From positions 1 through 54,759 of the forward strand of contig PLRS01000066.1 in assembly GCA_003164035.1 (NCBI GenBank): a DNA stretch of 54,759 bases, in the 5' to 3' direction. Of the stretch, positions 17,034 to 26,574 are shown one piece after another. The position numbers were made by a program, and so were the translations under genes. This DNA comes from Bryobacterales bacterium (GTDB lineage: Bacteria; Acidobacteriota; Terriglobia; Bryobacterales; Bryobacteraceae). Below the pieces are notes generated by a model. The model made no database searches. It was given only the letters and a program-made list of their open reading frames with translations, and was not told where the DNA came from. The first letter of the stretch is position 1, and each line of letters begins with the position of its first letter.

Positions 17034-17984
17034 TCAGTCTCGGGCGGCATGGGCCGCAAAATCGGAATGCGAGCGCCGCTCGGCGCGCGCCATCAGGGCG
17101 TACACTTCTTCCACGCCGCGAATGCCGCCGCGGGCGCCCAGCGCGGTGCAGTTCAAAGCCGCCATCGCGTTGGCAAACTCCAGCACTTCGCGCATCGGCA
17201 TTCCTTTCAGAACAGCATAGCAGAACGCCCCGTGGAAGACGTCGCCGGCGCCGGTGGTATCGACGCAGTTCACCACGAAAGCGGGCGAATACACGAAGCG
17301 CCCGTCGATCCGCGCCAGCGACCCGTGGGCGCCGAGCGTCATGGCCGCTACGCGCATGCCGTATTCGTTCTGCAGGCTTTCAAGCGCGCGGAACGGGTCG
17401 CGCGTGCCGGTCCAGGCGGTGGGGAACTCGGAACTGGCCACCAGGTAATCGACGTTCGGCAGCACTTTGTCGAAACCGTGGTAGATGGTATCGACGTCCA
17501 CCGCGACCGGTATGCCGTGTTGGCGCGCGATGGCGGCCGCATGAGCCACGGCCGGCGTGTCGTGCCCGTCGATGAACAACATGCGCGCGCAGGTGATCTG
17601 CTCGGGCGCGATCTGGTCGGGATCGATGCGCAGGCAATCGTCGCGGCGCCACAGCACGGTGCGCTCGCCGGTGGCGTGATCGATGATGATGTAAGCCGAT
17701 TGATTGGGGCAGTTCTTGCGAAGCTGCACGTGATCGAGATTGATGCCGGTGCCGCGCAGGCTTTGGATCTGGATGCGGCCGCGCTCGTCGTCGCCGATGC
17801 TGCCGATGTATTTCACCCGCAGCCCGAGGCTGGCGCACGCCACCATGGCACTGGCCACCTGGCCGCCCGGGCTCACGATTTCTTCTTCAAACGGCACTTT
17901 GCCCGCGTAAGCCGGAAAGTGCGGCACGATCAAGAGCGTATCGGTGGCGTTCAGCCCGACGCCCACAACGTCGAATTCAGACAT
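17034..17984 (-). CDS. PfkB-family sugar kinase
   Basis: From ATG 17984 the protein is 316 residues, opening MSEFDVVGVGLNATDTLLIV. A second possible ATG lies at 17996. It has the N-terminal GGQVASAMVACASLG substrate region and the C-terminal PfkB signature DTTGAGDVFHGAFCYAVL with the catalytic Asp. It should phosphorylate a sugar or nucleoside using ATP; the family is broad (ribokinase, fructokinase, sulfofructose kinase and others) and I cannot choose. It is the first gene of the operon with rhomboid, bshB1 and the HAD phosphatase, with zero spacing to the rhomboid gene. No clear ribosome binding site precedes either start. Confidence 0.88.
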   Translation of the reverse strand: MSEFDVVGVGLNATDTLLIVPHFPAYAGKVPFEEEIVSPGGQVASAMVACASLGLRVKYIGSIGDDERGRIQIQSLRGTGINLDHVQLRKNCPNQSAYIIIDHATGERTVLWRRDDCLRIDPDQIAPEQITCARMLFIDGHDTPAVAHAAAIARQHGIPVAVDVDTIYHGFDKVLPNVDYLVASSEFPTAWTGTRDPFRALESLQNEYGMRVAAMTLGAHGSLARIDGRFVYSPAFVVNCVDTTGAGDVFHGAFCYAVLKGMPMREVLEFANAMAALNCTALGARGGIRGVEEVYALMARAERRSHSDFAAHAARD

Positions 17985-18148
17985 GGGAAAAGCCATTGTA
18001 ACCGGTGCGGCAGGCTTCAGCTTGGGCCAGGTCCAATACGGTTCACTTACGCCGTGGGGCAGACCATCGTTTTTCGTGGTCTCCCGCAATTCGCTCCTTT
18101 CGTGGACCACGGGGCATAGCGCCGCATCCGCTAGGTTACAATCGAATT

Positions 18149-18400
18149 ATGAGCGAGACGCAAATGCTCACAGCCGCGCTGGCCACTGTCCCTACGTTCG
18201 TCGTGGTGCTGATTGGAATCCTGTTAAATAACAGCCGGCTCAGCGATTTGCGGTCCTATATCGATGTTCGCTTCTCCGCCATCGATCAGCGCTTCTCCGA
18301 CATGGAAAAGGTCTACGAAGCCCGCACCAACCTGATCCTCGGAAAGATCGAAGACGTGGACACGCGCCTCAGTCGCCTGGAAGGGCGCTTCGCACGCTGA
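18149..18400 (+). CDS. Small membrane-anchored coiled-coil protein
   Basis: This 83-residue protein has an N-terminal membrane helix (ATVPTFVVVLIGILL), then a heptad-like helical part (LRSYIDVRFSAIDQRFSDME) and a second stretch (KIEDVDTRLSRLEGRF). This is a single-pass anchor with a coiled coil. I do not recognise a named family. Similar small open frames are frequent in Solibacter-like genomes, as I recall. It is divergent from the PfkB operon and stands about 50 bases upstream of the phosphodiesterase gene. Confidence 0.65.
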   Translation: MSETQMLTAALATVPTFVVVLIGILLNNSRLSDLRSYIDVRFSAIDQRFSDMEKVYEARTNLILGKIEDVDTRLSRLEGRFAR

Positions 18401-18451
18401 GCTTTTCGCCCGCCCCTGTCCCCTCCGGCCCTCAGGAGTTACCATGGCCCC

Positions 18452-19804
18452 ATGCGTCGTTGGCTTTTTCTCATCGTCTTGTCGATTCTGGCGCCTTCGT
18501 GGGTTTGCGGGCGGGCGCTTCTGCTCATTTCCATCGACGGCCTCCGGCCCGCCTACGTTCTCCAGGCCGATGAACACGGCCTGAAGATTCCTCACCTGCG
18601 CGGCATTCTGAGCGAGGGGGCCCATGCGTCCGGCGTGCGCGGCGTGTTGCCCACCGTAACGTATCCGAGCCATACCACCATCGTGACGGGTGTTTGGCCG
18701 GCGAAGCACGGAATCTATTCCAACCTCACGTTCGACCCGCTTGGGAAAAACTTCGAAGGCTGGTATTGGTATAGCGAAGATATCGCCGTACCCACTTTGT
18801 GGGAGGCAGCGGCGAAAGCCGGGCTAACCGTGGGAAGTGTTTCCTGGCCGGTAACCGTCGGCGCCAAAGGAATCCGCTACAACGTGCCCGAATACTGGCG
18901 CGCGTCGAAATCGCCCGACGATCTCAAACTGCTGCGCGTCGTCAGCACCCCCGGGCTGGTAGCGGAGATGGCGCAAGAGGCGGGGCCATATATCCTCGAC
19001 CTGGATGAAGCCATCCCCGGCGACTGGGCGCGCACACGCTACGCGGTCTGGATCCTGCGACACGGGAACCCGCAGTTCATGACGCTCCACCTGGCGGCGC
19101 TCGATCACCTGCAGCACGCCACGGGCCCGTTCAGTCCGGAATCTGGCCGCACGCTGGAACAGATCGACGGAATGCTCGGGCAATTGGAGGAAGCGGCGCG
19201 CGCCGACGATCCGGACTACGCAATCTGCGTGGTTTCCGACCACGGCTTTTCCAGCATCGACCACAGTCTGAACCTGATGAGCGCTTTCGTCGGTGAAGGG
19301 CTGATCACGCTCGGACAGGGCGGCGGCTTCCGCGGAGCGCCGCTGGTGCTGGATTGGAAAGCGTTCCCGAAGGTGGATGGAGGCTCGGCCGCTATTTTGT
19401 TAAGAGATCCAAAAGACGATGCGACGCGCGCCAAAGTGGATCGACTGCTCCGGCGCCTTGCCGCCGATCCGGCCAATGGCATCGCCCGGATTCTGGACCG
19501 GACGGCGATTGCGGCGATGGGCGGAAATCCCGGGGCCGAGTTCTGGGTGGATATGCAATTGAACTTCTCCGTCGTAAACACGGCAGGGGAGCAGGTGACC
19601 ACGACTAAAGGAGGAACCCACGGCTATTCGCCCTCGCACCCGGAAATGCTGGCCTCGTTTTTCATGGTCGGGCCCGAAGTGGGGAAGGGTTTCAGCCTTG
19701 GTGAGATAGACATGCGCAGCATCGCTCCCACCCTGTCCCGGTACCTGGGTTTCCCATTTCCGTCCGCCGATTTGAAGCCGCTGGCATTGGCTGGAACCAG
19801 GTGA
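18452..19804 (+). CDS. Secreted phosphodiesterase, alkaline-phosphatase superfamily (NPP type)
   Basis: This 450-residue protein has a signal peptide (RRWLFLIVLSILAPSWVCG). The domain is that of nucleotide pyrophosphatase/phosphodiesterases: metal-binding ISIDGLRP (D29), the nucleophile segment LPTVTYPSHTTIVTG (Thr70), GVWPAKHGIYSN, and the zinc-binding VSDHGFSSIDH and THGYSPSHPEM. It should split phosphodiester bonds of small molecules in the periplasm. The next gene is a GlpT-type organophosphate transporter with its own promoter. One possible substrate class is therefore glycerophosphodiesters, but this link is inference from position only. Confidence 0.9.
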   Translation: MRRWLFLIVLSILAPSWVCGRALLLISIDGLRPAYVLQADEHGLKIPHLRGILSEGAHASGVRGVLPTVTYPSHTTIVTGVWPAKHGIYSNLTFDPLGKNFEGWYWYSEDIAVPTLWEAAAKAGLTVGSVSWPVTVGAKGIRYNVPEYWRASKSPDDLKLLRVVSTPGLVAEMAQEAGPYILDLDEAIPGDWARTRYAVWILRHGNPQFMTLHLAALDHLQHATGPFSPESGRTLEQIDGMLGQLEEAARADDPDYAICVVSDHGFSSIDHSLNLMSAFVGEGLITLGQGGGFRGAPLVLDWKAFPKVDGGSAAILLRDPKDDATRAKVDRLLRRLAADPANGIARILDRTAIAAMGGNPGAEFWVDMQLNFSVVNTAGEQVTTTKGGTHGYSPSHPEMLASFFMVGPEVGKGFSLGEIDMRSIAPTLSRYLGFPFPSADLKPLALAGTR

Positions 19805-19871
19805 TCCGGCGCAAGGCCAGCGCGTGGGTTTATGGGCCTATGCACACGTGAACATTTGGTTTTCAGAGAAC

Positions 19872-19900
19872 TTGACCTTAATATTCCGACGCTATATTAT
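19872..19900 (+). promoter_or_regulatory. Sigma70-type promoter for the glp genes
   Basis: A -35 TTGACC at 19872-19877 and a -10 TATTAT at 19895-19900 are separated by exactly 17 bases in an AT-rich patch. Transcription would begin near 19907 and give a leader of about 30 bases before the TTG start at 19936. It is the best consensus promoter seen in the window. Confidence 0.7.
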
Positions 19901-19935
19901 TGGTGTGAAATCATAAAAGCCAAGGGGAATCCGGA

Positions 19936-21312
19936 TTGAGGCGATGGAACGATCTGCTGCGGCCGGCTGCACACGTTGTCAGGCTTCCTGACGAGCAGGT
20001 TCGCGAGGTGTACCCCAGGCTTCGCTGGCAAATCCTCGAAGCGACCTTCATCGGCTACGCGACTTTCTACTTTGTTCGCAACAATTTACCGGTCGTTTCG
20101 AAGGAGATGGGCCAAGCTCTCCATTACTCCAAGAGCCAGATCGGCGACCTGCTTGCCCTCACCGCGATTGCGTACGGCGTCGGCAAGTTCGTCATGGGCG
20201 CCTGGAGCGACCGCAGCAACCCGCGATATTTCATGCCGGCCGGCCTTTTGGCGACGGCGTTCTGCAATTTCGCTTTCGGCGCCGCCAGCAGCTATCCCGT
20301 GCATCTGCTGCTTTGGACCCTGAACGGCCTGGCACAAGGGATGGGATGGGCCCCCTGCGGCCGGTCCCTCAGCCATTGGTACAGCGTGCGGGAGCGGGGC
20401 ACGGTGTTCGCCTTTTGGAACATCGCGGTGAATGTCGGTGGCGGATTGACGGGCCTCATCGCCGCATACAGCACGGCGTGGATGGGATGGAGGTCGGCTT
20501 TCTACGTTCCCGGTGCGTTGGCTGTGCTGTGCGCCATCTACTTGATGGTCAGACTCCGGGATACACCGCAATCCGTTGGCCTGCCGCCCGTCGAAGAGTA
20601 CCGCAACGACTATGCGGGAGAGGGCGAACGCAACCCCGAAGCGGAATTGGGAACGCGCGATCTGCTGGTCCACTACATTTTGAAAAACCGCTATTTGTGG
20701 CTCTTCGCGGCGGGGAATTTTTTTGTCTATATCAGCCGCTACGCCATGCTCGATTGGGGACCGACGTATCTGAAGGAGGTCAAGCACGCCAGCCTGGAAC
20801 AGGGCGGCATCAGCACCGCGATCTACGAGTTGGGTGGCATTTTCAGCGTGCTGCTGATGGGCTGGCTGTCCGACAAGGCCGGCGGCCGGCGGGGCATGAT
20901 CACGGTGCTGTGCATGGTTCCCGTGTTTCTGGCGTTCGGCGGCATTCTCTATGCTCCCGCGGGCATGCTGTGGCTGAACATGACCCTGTTCGGGATCGTC
21001 GGATTTTTCATCTACCCTCCGGTGATGCTGCTGCCGGTGATGGGCCTCGATTTCACTTCGAAGAAGGCGATCGGCACCGCGGCCGGCTTCATCGGACTTT
21101 TCGGCTATCTTGGCCGCACCGTCCAGGGCAAGATTCTTGGCACCCTGGCGGAGCGGTACGGATGGAACGCTTCGTTCTATGTCATTTTGGTTTCCACGTT
21201 TCTGGGAATCGTGATACTCTCCTGGACTTGGAAGCTGAAGCCGCGTCCCGCCGGCGAGCGGCGGCAAACCGCGGTCGAACCCATGGCGGCTTCCGGCAGG
21301 GGGACCGTATGA
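19936..21312 (+). CDS. glpT: GlpT-type organophosphate:phosphate antiporter
   Basis: This 458-residue major facilitator protein belongs to the OPA family (GlpT, UhpT, PgtP). Twelve hydrophobic helices are visible. The family signature is very clear: [22 protein letters not shown] (about 135-156) followed by [14 protein letters not shown]. Also typical are [15 protein letters not shown] in the first third and DKAGGRRGM in the central loop. It imports a phosphorylated three-carbon or sugar compound in exchange for phosphate across the inner membrane. Glycerol-3-phosphate is the best guess because glpD lies in the same cluster. The TTG start has AAGGGGAAT before it and follows a strong promoter by about 30 bases. 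Confidence 0.88.
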   Translation: MRRWNDLLRPAAHVVRLPDEQVREVYPRLRWQILEATFIGYATFYFVRNNLPVVSKEMGQALHYSKSQIGDLLALTAIAYGVGKFVMGAWSDRSNPRYFMPAGLLATAFCNFAFGAASSYPVHLLLWTLNGLAQGMGWAPCGRSLSHWYSVRERGTVFAFWNIAVNVGGGLTGLIAAYSTAWMGWRSAFYVPGALAVLCAIYLMVRLRDTPQSVGLPPVEEYRNDYAGEGERNPEAELGTRDLLVHYILKNRYLWLFAAGNFFVYISRYAMLDWGPTYLKEVKHASLEQGGISTAIYELGGIFSVLLMGWLSDKAGGRRGMITVLCMVPVFLAFGGILYAPAGMLWLNMTLFGIVGFFIYPPVMLLPVMGLDFTSKKAIGTAAGFIGLFGYLGRTVQGKILGTLAERYGWNASFYVILVSTFLGIVILSWTWKLKPRPAGERRQTAVEPMAASGRGTV

Positions 21313-21433
21313 TTTCAACGAGACCGGCGGCCAAGTCCGGCTAGCCGGAAACCGCCGCCCATGCCCATGTCTCTGTCATATCCCCGTAACCGTGCATTTT
21401 GTAAGATGCTGTTTAACTCCTGGAGGTTAGAAG

Positions 21434-24400
21434 ATGAACAGTTTGCGAAAAATCCCGTTGTCGATCGGGTGCCTGCTGATCGCCACTTCGCTGTTCGCCC
21501 AGTTTGAAACCGCCGAGGTGCTGGGAACAGTCCGCGATCCCACCGGCGGGGCAATCGTGAAGGCGAACGTAACGCTCACGAACCTCGACACGGGCATTCA
21601 AGCCAAGACCGCAACCGACGAAAACGGCAACTACGATTTCTTCAACGTCAAGGTGGGCCGCTACTCGGTCACCGTCGAACACACCGGCTTTTCGAAGTTC
21701 AGCGACCCGAACGTGACCGTCAGCGTGGGCGCCCGCCAACGCGTCGATGCCGCGATGAAGGTCGGCGCCGTTACGGAATCCATCGAGGTGACCACCGCCG
21801 CCGCCGCGCTCGACACCGACTCCAGCGATCACGGCCAAATCGTCAACTCGGCGGAAGTCACCGAACTCCCGCTCAACGGCCGCAATTATGCCGACCTGGC
21901 GCTGCTGGACGCCAACGCCGTCAAATCGCCGATGTCGGCTACCTTTTCGGCCACCGGCACGCCGCGCGAGGCCGCCTTCAATGTGAACGGCATGCGCAGC
22001 ACCTACAACAATTTTCTGCTCGACGGCCTCGATAACAACTCTTACGGAACCAGCAACCAGGGCTACTCGGCCCAGTTGGTGCAGTTGTCGCCGGATGCGC
22101 TGGCCGAGTTCAAAATCATCACCGGCAACTACAGCGCCGAATACGGCCGCGTGGGCGGCGCGGTGGTGAACGCGGTGATGAAGTCCGGAGGCAACCAGTT
22201 TCACGGTTCGGCCTACGAGTACCTGCGCAACACCGACCTCAACGCCACCGGCTTCCTGTTCAGTCCGGCCGTCTTCGTAAAGCCCACCCTGCAGCGCAAC
22301 CAGTTTGGCGCCACGGTCGGCGGACCGTTCGTCAAGAACAAGCTGTTCTTCTTCGCCGATTACGAGGGCTACCGGCAGTTGCAGAGATATCTCAATTTCG
22401 ACTCGATCCCGGACGCCAACGACCGCGCGGGAATTCTGCCGGTGACCGTGATCAACCCGCAGACCAATTCCATTTACCCCGCCAACACGCCGATCCCGAT
22501 CTCGCAGATCAACCCCTTCGCCGCCACCGTCCTGAGCCAGCTGCCCCCGACCAACGGTCCCGCGCGTTCCAACAACGACGAAGCCCTGCTGCTGATCCGC
22601 GACTACGGCGACAAATACGACGCCAAGATCGACGGCCAGATCAACGATCGCATGACCGCCTTCATCCGTTGGAGCCAGCGCAAGGACCTGCAGTATTACG
22701 CGCCCGACCTCACCGGTCCCTCCGGCGGCGACGGCAACGGCTACATTCACATCGTCGACCAGAACGCTTCGGCCGGCTACACCTGGACGATCACGCCTAC
22801 GTCCCTGTTCGAAGCGCGCCTGGGCTTCTCGCACCTGCTTGGCGGCAAGACGCCGCCCTACGTGGGCGGCGCCAGTATGCAGAGTGAATACGGCGGTTTT
22901 CAAGGCTTGCCCACGACCTCCAATCTCACCGGCGGGCTCAATACTCAGACCATCACCGGACTCACCGCGATGGGCCGCCAAACCAGCAATCCGCAGTTCC
23001 AAAATCCCACTTCCTGGGATCCGAAGCTTAGCTATTCGAAGCAGTGGAACCGGCATTCCTTCAAGGTGGGATACGAGTATCTTTCCGTCCACACCGAGAT
23101 TCTGGACACCAATCCGCTTTACGGCCAGGACACTTACGCCGGCGCATTCAGCAAGCCCACCTGCGCGGAGCTGGGTCAGTCCTCCACGTGCACCATCACC
23201 AGCGACTCGACCAGTTACAGCCTGGCGGATTTCTATTTCGGGCTTCCCAACCAAATCAACCTGGGAAGCTATACCGTGATCAACCTGAGGCAGTTTGTAC
23301 ACTCCCTGTATTTTCAGGACGACTATCGGGTGAACTCGAAGCTCACCCTGAACGTTGGATTGCGGTGGGAGTTCGCCTCGCCGCTTTATGAGCGCGACAA
23401 CAATTACTCGAACTTCAACCCCACCGCCGATACCATGGTCAGAGCCACCGGCGGAAGCCTCTACGATCGCGCTCTGGTCCACCCCGATTATGGCGACTGG
23501 GGACCGCGAATCGGCTTGGCGTATAGCTTCGACAACAAGACGGTGGTGCGCGGCGGATACGGCATCAGCTACACCTTCTTTAACCGGGTCGGCAGCGCGG
23601 AGGAAGGCATCAATGCGCCCCAAGCCCTGTTCGGCGTCCTCAGCCAATCGAGTCCCACGTCGCCGACTTTCCTGAACACCCAGAACAGCTTTACCACCAA
23701 CATCGCCAGCCAGGCGGCCTTCAATCCGGTCAACTCCAACGTGGTCTACACGCCGCCGGACAGCAAATGGCCGTACATCCAGAACTGGTTCCTTCAGGTG
23801 CAGCGGCAGCTCCCGAAGGACACGGTCGTTTCCATCTCTTATAACGGAAACCACAGCCTGCGGCTGCCGATCATCGCCGATTACAACGAGGCTACTCCGT
23901 ACAATCCCAGTAACCCACTGTCTTACACCGCGCGCGTGCCCATCCCGACTTACGGACCGATCACCTGGCTCGACCCGGCCGGCGACAATCACTACAACGG
24001 TCTCTCGGCTCGCGTCGAGCACCGTCTCTCGAAGGGCTTGTACCTTCAGAACTCGTTCACCTGGGGCCTTGCCATCGGCGACTCCGAACAGGGGCTCGAG
24101 TATTTCGCGGGCTACTACCAGGCCAATCCCCAGAACATTAACGACCTGGCCGCGGAAAAGGGACCATCCAGCTTCGACGTGAAGTTCAATAACGTCTCGA
24201 CCGTGGTCTACCAGCTTCCCTTTGGCAAAGGCCTCCAGCACGGCGCCAACCTGAATCCCGTGGTGGATGCGTTTCTGGGCGGGTGGGAGCTCACCACCAT
24301 CAATACCGCTCACACGGGCCAGCCGATCGACGTGACTTACTCGGCCACCGGGAACAACGAGGTCAGCTCGCTTTCCAACGATTACCGCGGCGAGCCGTAC

Positions 24401-24769
24401 CTGCGCCCCAACGTGCTTGGCAGCAAGCAAAGCCAGAGCCGGTCGCAGATGCTGAACACTTATTTCGCCGGATACACTTTCGGACAGGTCGCGGGCACGA
24501 ACGCGACCCCGCCCGCCAACGCGCCATTCGGCGACCTGGGCCGCAATGCGTTCTGGGCTCCCAACTTCGACCAATGGGACTTTTCCGTCGACAAGAGTTT
24601 CCGCATCCGCGAAAGAGCCCGGGTGCAATTCCGGTCGGAATTCTTCAACGTTCTGAACCATACGAATTTTGGGATACCGACGCCGGTAACCACCAATGCC
24701 GCTTTCGGCACCATCCGCACCGCCTTCCCGTCGCGGCAGATCCAGTTCGCGCTGAAACTGCTGTTCTAG
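21434..24769 (+). CDS. TonB-dependent receptor, Oar-like, with carboxypeptidase-regulatory domain
   Basis: This 1111-residue outer membrane receptor has a signal peptide (residues 1-23, ending SLFAQ). An N-terminal CarboxypepD_reg-like domain (about 28-110, VLGTVRDPTGGAIVKANVTL) is followed by the plug (TELPLNGRNYADLALLDANA, then NVNGMRSTYNNFLLDGLDNN and YSAEYGRVGGAVVNAVMKSG). A long beta-barrel ends in FALKLLF, the terminal aromatic expected for barrel insertion. No TonB box was identified. A strong ribosome binding site (TGGAGG) precedes the ATG. These receptors are highly amplified in Acidobacteria. Sitting between glpT and glpD, it may import a phosphorylated glycerol compound; this is inference from position. 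Confidence 0.93.
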   Translation: MNSLRKIPLSIGCLLIATSLFAQFETAEVLGTVRDPTGGAIVKANVTLTNLDTGIQAKTATDENGNYDFFNVKVGRYSVTVEHTGFSKFSDPNVTVSVGARQRVDAAMKVGAVTESIEVTTAAAALDTDSSDHGQIVNSAEVTELPLNGRNYADLALLDANAVKSPMSATFSATGTPREAAFNVNGMRSTYNNFLLDGLDNNSYGTSNQGYSAQLVQLSPDALAEFKIITGNYSAEYGRVGGAVVNAVMKSGGNQFHGSAYEYLRNTDLNATGFLFSPAVFVKPTLQRNQFGATVGGPFVKNKLFFFADYEGYRQLQRYLNFDSIPDANDRAGILPVTVINPQTNSIYPANTPIPISQINPFAATVLSQLPPTNGPARSNNDEALLLIRDYGDKYDAKIDGQINDRMTAFIRWSQRKDLQYYAPDLTGPSGGDGNGYIHIVDQNASAGYTWTITPTSLFEARLGFSHLLGGKTPPYVGGASMQSEYGGFQGLPTTSNLTGGLNTQTITGLTAMGRQTSNPQFQNPTSWDPKLSYSKQWNRHSFKVGYEYLSVHTEILDTNPLYGQDTYAGAFSKPTCAELGQSSTCTITSDSTSYSLADFYFGLPNQINLGSYTVINLRQFVHSLYFQDDYRVNSKLTLNVGLRWEFASPLYERDNNYSNFNPTADTMVRATGGSLYDRALVHPDYGDWGPRIGLAYSFDNKTVVRGGYGISYTFFNRVGSAEEGINAPQALFGVLSQSSPTSPTFLNTQNSFTTNIASQAAFNPVNSNVVYTPPDSKWPYIQNWFLQVQRQLPKDTVVSISYNGNHSLRLPIIADYNEATPYNPSNPLSYTARVPIPTYGPITWLDPAGDNHYNGLSARVEHRLSKGLYLQNSFTWGLAIGDSEQGLEYFAGYYQANPQNINDLAAEKGPSSFDVKFNNVSTVVYQLPFGKGLQHGANLNPVVDAFLGGWELTTINTAHTGQPIDVTYSATGNNEVSSLSNDYRGEPYLRPNVLGSKQSQSRSQMLNTYFAGYTFGQVAGTNATPPANAPFGDLGRNAFWAPNFDQWDFSVDKSFRIRERARVQFRSEFFNVLNHTNFGIPTPVTTNAAFGTIRTAFPSRQIQFALKLLF

Positions 24770-24792
24770 CCGGTCGCTAGAGAAGGCATAAG

Positions 24793-24930
24793 TTGTAGGC
24801 GGACGCCCTCGTCCGCGGCCGGCCCCCTGGCCGGCTCTTCGCCGGTAGTGGAGCTTGCTTATTGTGGGGAAGTGCGGGATGAGGGCGTCCCGCGCGGACC
24901 AGGGGGGTCCGCCCTACGAGTTAGACCCTG
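24793..24930. repeat. Intergenic palindromic repeat (GTAGG-CGGAC type)
   Basis: The left end is GTAGGCGGACGCCCTCGTCC, and the right end, read in complement, is GTAGGGCGGACCCCCCTGG followed by GTCCGCGCGGGACGCCCTCAT. These are inverted terminal segments around a core containing short palindromes (GGCCGGCCCCCTGGCCGG). It fills most of the 24770-24951 gap between the TonB receptor and glpD. It could act as a terminator-like or mRNA-stabilising hairpin for the receptor transcript. Confidence 0.7.
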
Positions 24931-24951
24931 ATACATTACAATTTGATTAAG

Positions 24952-26514
24952 ATGACTAGGCCGGAAATGTACCGCCGTCTCCGCGCCCACGTCGGGCGCT
25001 GGGACATGATTATCGCCGGCGGGGGCGCCACCGGAGTTGGCGTGGCGATCGATGCCGCCACCCGCGGCTACGACGTGCTCCTATTGGAGCGGAGCGATTT
25101 CGGCAAGGGAACCTCGAGCCGCAGCACCAAGCTGGTCCACGGCGGCGTCCGCTACCTGGAACAGGGCAACGTGTCGCTGGTAATGGAGGCCCTCAAGGAG
25201 CGCGGCCTGTTGCTGCAAAACGCGCCGCACCTGGTGAGCAATCTGGGCTTCGTGGTCCCGAATTACGATTGGTGGGAAGCGCCGTTCTATGGCATCGGGC
25301 TGAAGCTGTACAACCTGCTCGCCGGCAAGTATGGCTTCGGAGCTTCGCGGATTCTTTCCAGGGAGGAAACCCTGGAGCGCCTGCCCACCATCAAGACCGA
25401 AGGGCTCAAGGGCGGCGTCATTTACTTCGACGGCCAATTCGACGATTCGCGGCTCCTTATCAACCTGGTAGCGACAGCCTTCGAGCAGGGCGCGGCTCTG
25501 CTCAACTACGCCGCGGTCACTGAACTCACCAAAGACGGCGAAGGCTTCGTGGACGGCGTCCGATTCCGCGACGGCGAAACCGGCGAGGAATTCGAAGCGC
25601 AAGCGAAGGTCGTCATCAATGCCACCGGACCTTTCGCCGACAACCTGCGGCGCAGCGCCGACCCCTCGGTCCAGCCGATGATCGCTCCCAGTCAAGGCAT
25701 TCACCTGGTGTTCGACCGCTCCTTCCTGGCCGGTGACAGCGCCATCATGGTCCCGCATACCAGCGACGGGCGAGTGATGTTCGCCATCCCCTGGCATGGC
25801 CACACCGTGGTCGGAACTACCGATACGCCGATTGCCGAGGCCACGCTGGAGCCGGTTGCCCAGGAGCAGGAGATTGAGTTCATCCTGCAAACGGCCTCGC
25901 TGTATCTCGAAAAGAAGCCTGCGCGCGGCGACGTCCTCAGTGTGTTCGCGGGCATTCGACCCCTGGTGCGTTCCGGTGAGTCCGGCAATACCGCCTCGCT
26001 GTCGCGCGACCATACCATCCGCATCGAGAATTCCGGCATGATCACGATTTGTGGAGGCAAGTGGACCACCTATCGACACATGGCGGAAGACGGCGTCAAC
26101 CAGGCGGCCACGCTGGCGCGGCTGCCGGAACGGCCCTGCGTGACGAGTCACCTCAACATCCACGGTTTCCAAACCGCCTCCGAGAGATTCGGCCATCTGC
26201 GGGTGTACGGATCCGACGCGCCGACGGTGCGGCAACTGGAGGAGAGCGAGCCCGCCTGGGCCGAGCCGCTCGACAGCGCGCTTCCCTACACCGGCGCGGA
26301 AATCGTCTGGGCGGTGCGTCGGGAAATGGCGCGTACGCTGGAAGACGCTCTGGCGCGGCGCACGCGAGCGCTGTTTCTCAACGCGCAAGCCGCCGTCCGC
26401 ATGGCGCCCCGCGCGGTGGAACTAATGGCGAGGGAGCTGGAGCGCGGCCAGGACTGGCAGGCCGAGCAACTGCGGAGCTTCCACGAGACAGCCCGGAACT
26501 ATCTCGTGAGTTAG
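24952..26514 (+). CDS. glpD: FAD-dependent glycerol-3-phosphate dehydrogenase
   Basis: The 520-residue GlpD/GlpA-family enzyme oxidises sn-glycerol-3-phosphate to dihydroxyacetone phosphate and passes electrons to quinone at the inner membrane. The FAD-binding motif is IIAGGGATGVGVAIDAATRG near residue 20, followed by the family signature GKGTSSRSTKLVHGGVRYLE. Further conserved parts are GVIYFDGQFDDSRL, NATGPFAD, GIHLVFDR, FAIPWHGHTVVGTTDTP and GGKWTTYRHMAED, with a C-terminal DAO-C domain. A TTG at 24943 in the same frame is an alternative start. It is separated from the TonB receptor gene by a palindromic repeat. Confidence 0.95.
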   Translation: MTRPEMYRRLRAHVGRWDMIIAGGGATGVGVAIDAATRGYDVLLLERSDFGKGTSSRSTKLVHGGVRYLEQGNVSLVMEALKERGLLLQNAPHLVSNLGFVVPNYDWWEAPFYGIGLKLYNLLAGKYGFGASRILSREETLERLPTIKTEGLKGGVIYFDGQFDDSRLLINLVATAFEQGAALLNYAAVTELTKDGEGFVDGVRFRDGETGEEFEAQAKVVINATGPFADNLRRSADPSVQPMIAPSQGIHLVFDRSFLAGDSAIMVPHTSDGRVMFAIPWHGHTVVGTTDTPIAEATLEPVAQEQEIEFILQTASLYLEKKPARGDVLSVFAGIRPLVRSGESGNTASLSRDHTIRIENSGMITICGGKWTTYRHMAEDGVNQAATLARLPERPCVTSHLNIHGFQTASERFGHLRVYGSDAPTVRQLEESEPAWAEPLDSALPYTGAEIVWAVRREMARTLEDALARRTRALFLNAQAAVRMAPRAVELMARELERGQDWQAEQLRSFHETARNYLVS

Positions 26515-26540
26515 CCCGTGGCCTTGGGGGCCCACTTCGC

Positions 26541-26546
26541 TATAAT
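26541..26546 (+). promoter_or_regulatory. Probable -10 element for greA
   Basis: A perfect TATAAT lies 28 bases ahead of the greA ATG in the short gap after glpD. No -35 hexamer at proper spacing is convincing. A transcription start near 26553 would fit a short leader. Confidence 0.35.
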
Positions 26547-26574
26547 GAAGGCCTTGGGAGTATAGCGCGACTCG

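Noticed and set aside
16287-18119. 610-codon plus-strand frame over the rhomboid and PfkB genes
   Set aside because: The opposite strand encodes two proteins with all catalytic motifs; this frame has none.
21413-24661. A 1082-codon open frame opposite the TonB receptor gene
   Set aside because: It is antisense to a well-supported receptor with signal peptide, plug and terminal aromatic. The amino acid pattern (runs of V, G, R and H) is that of a shadow frame.
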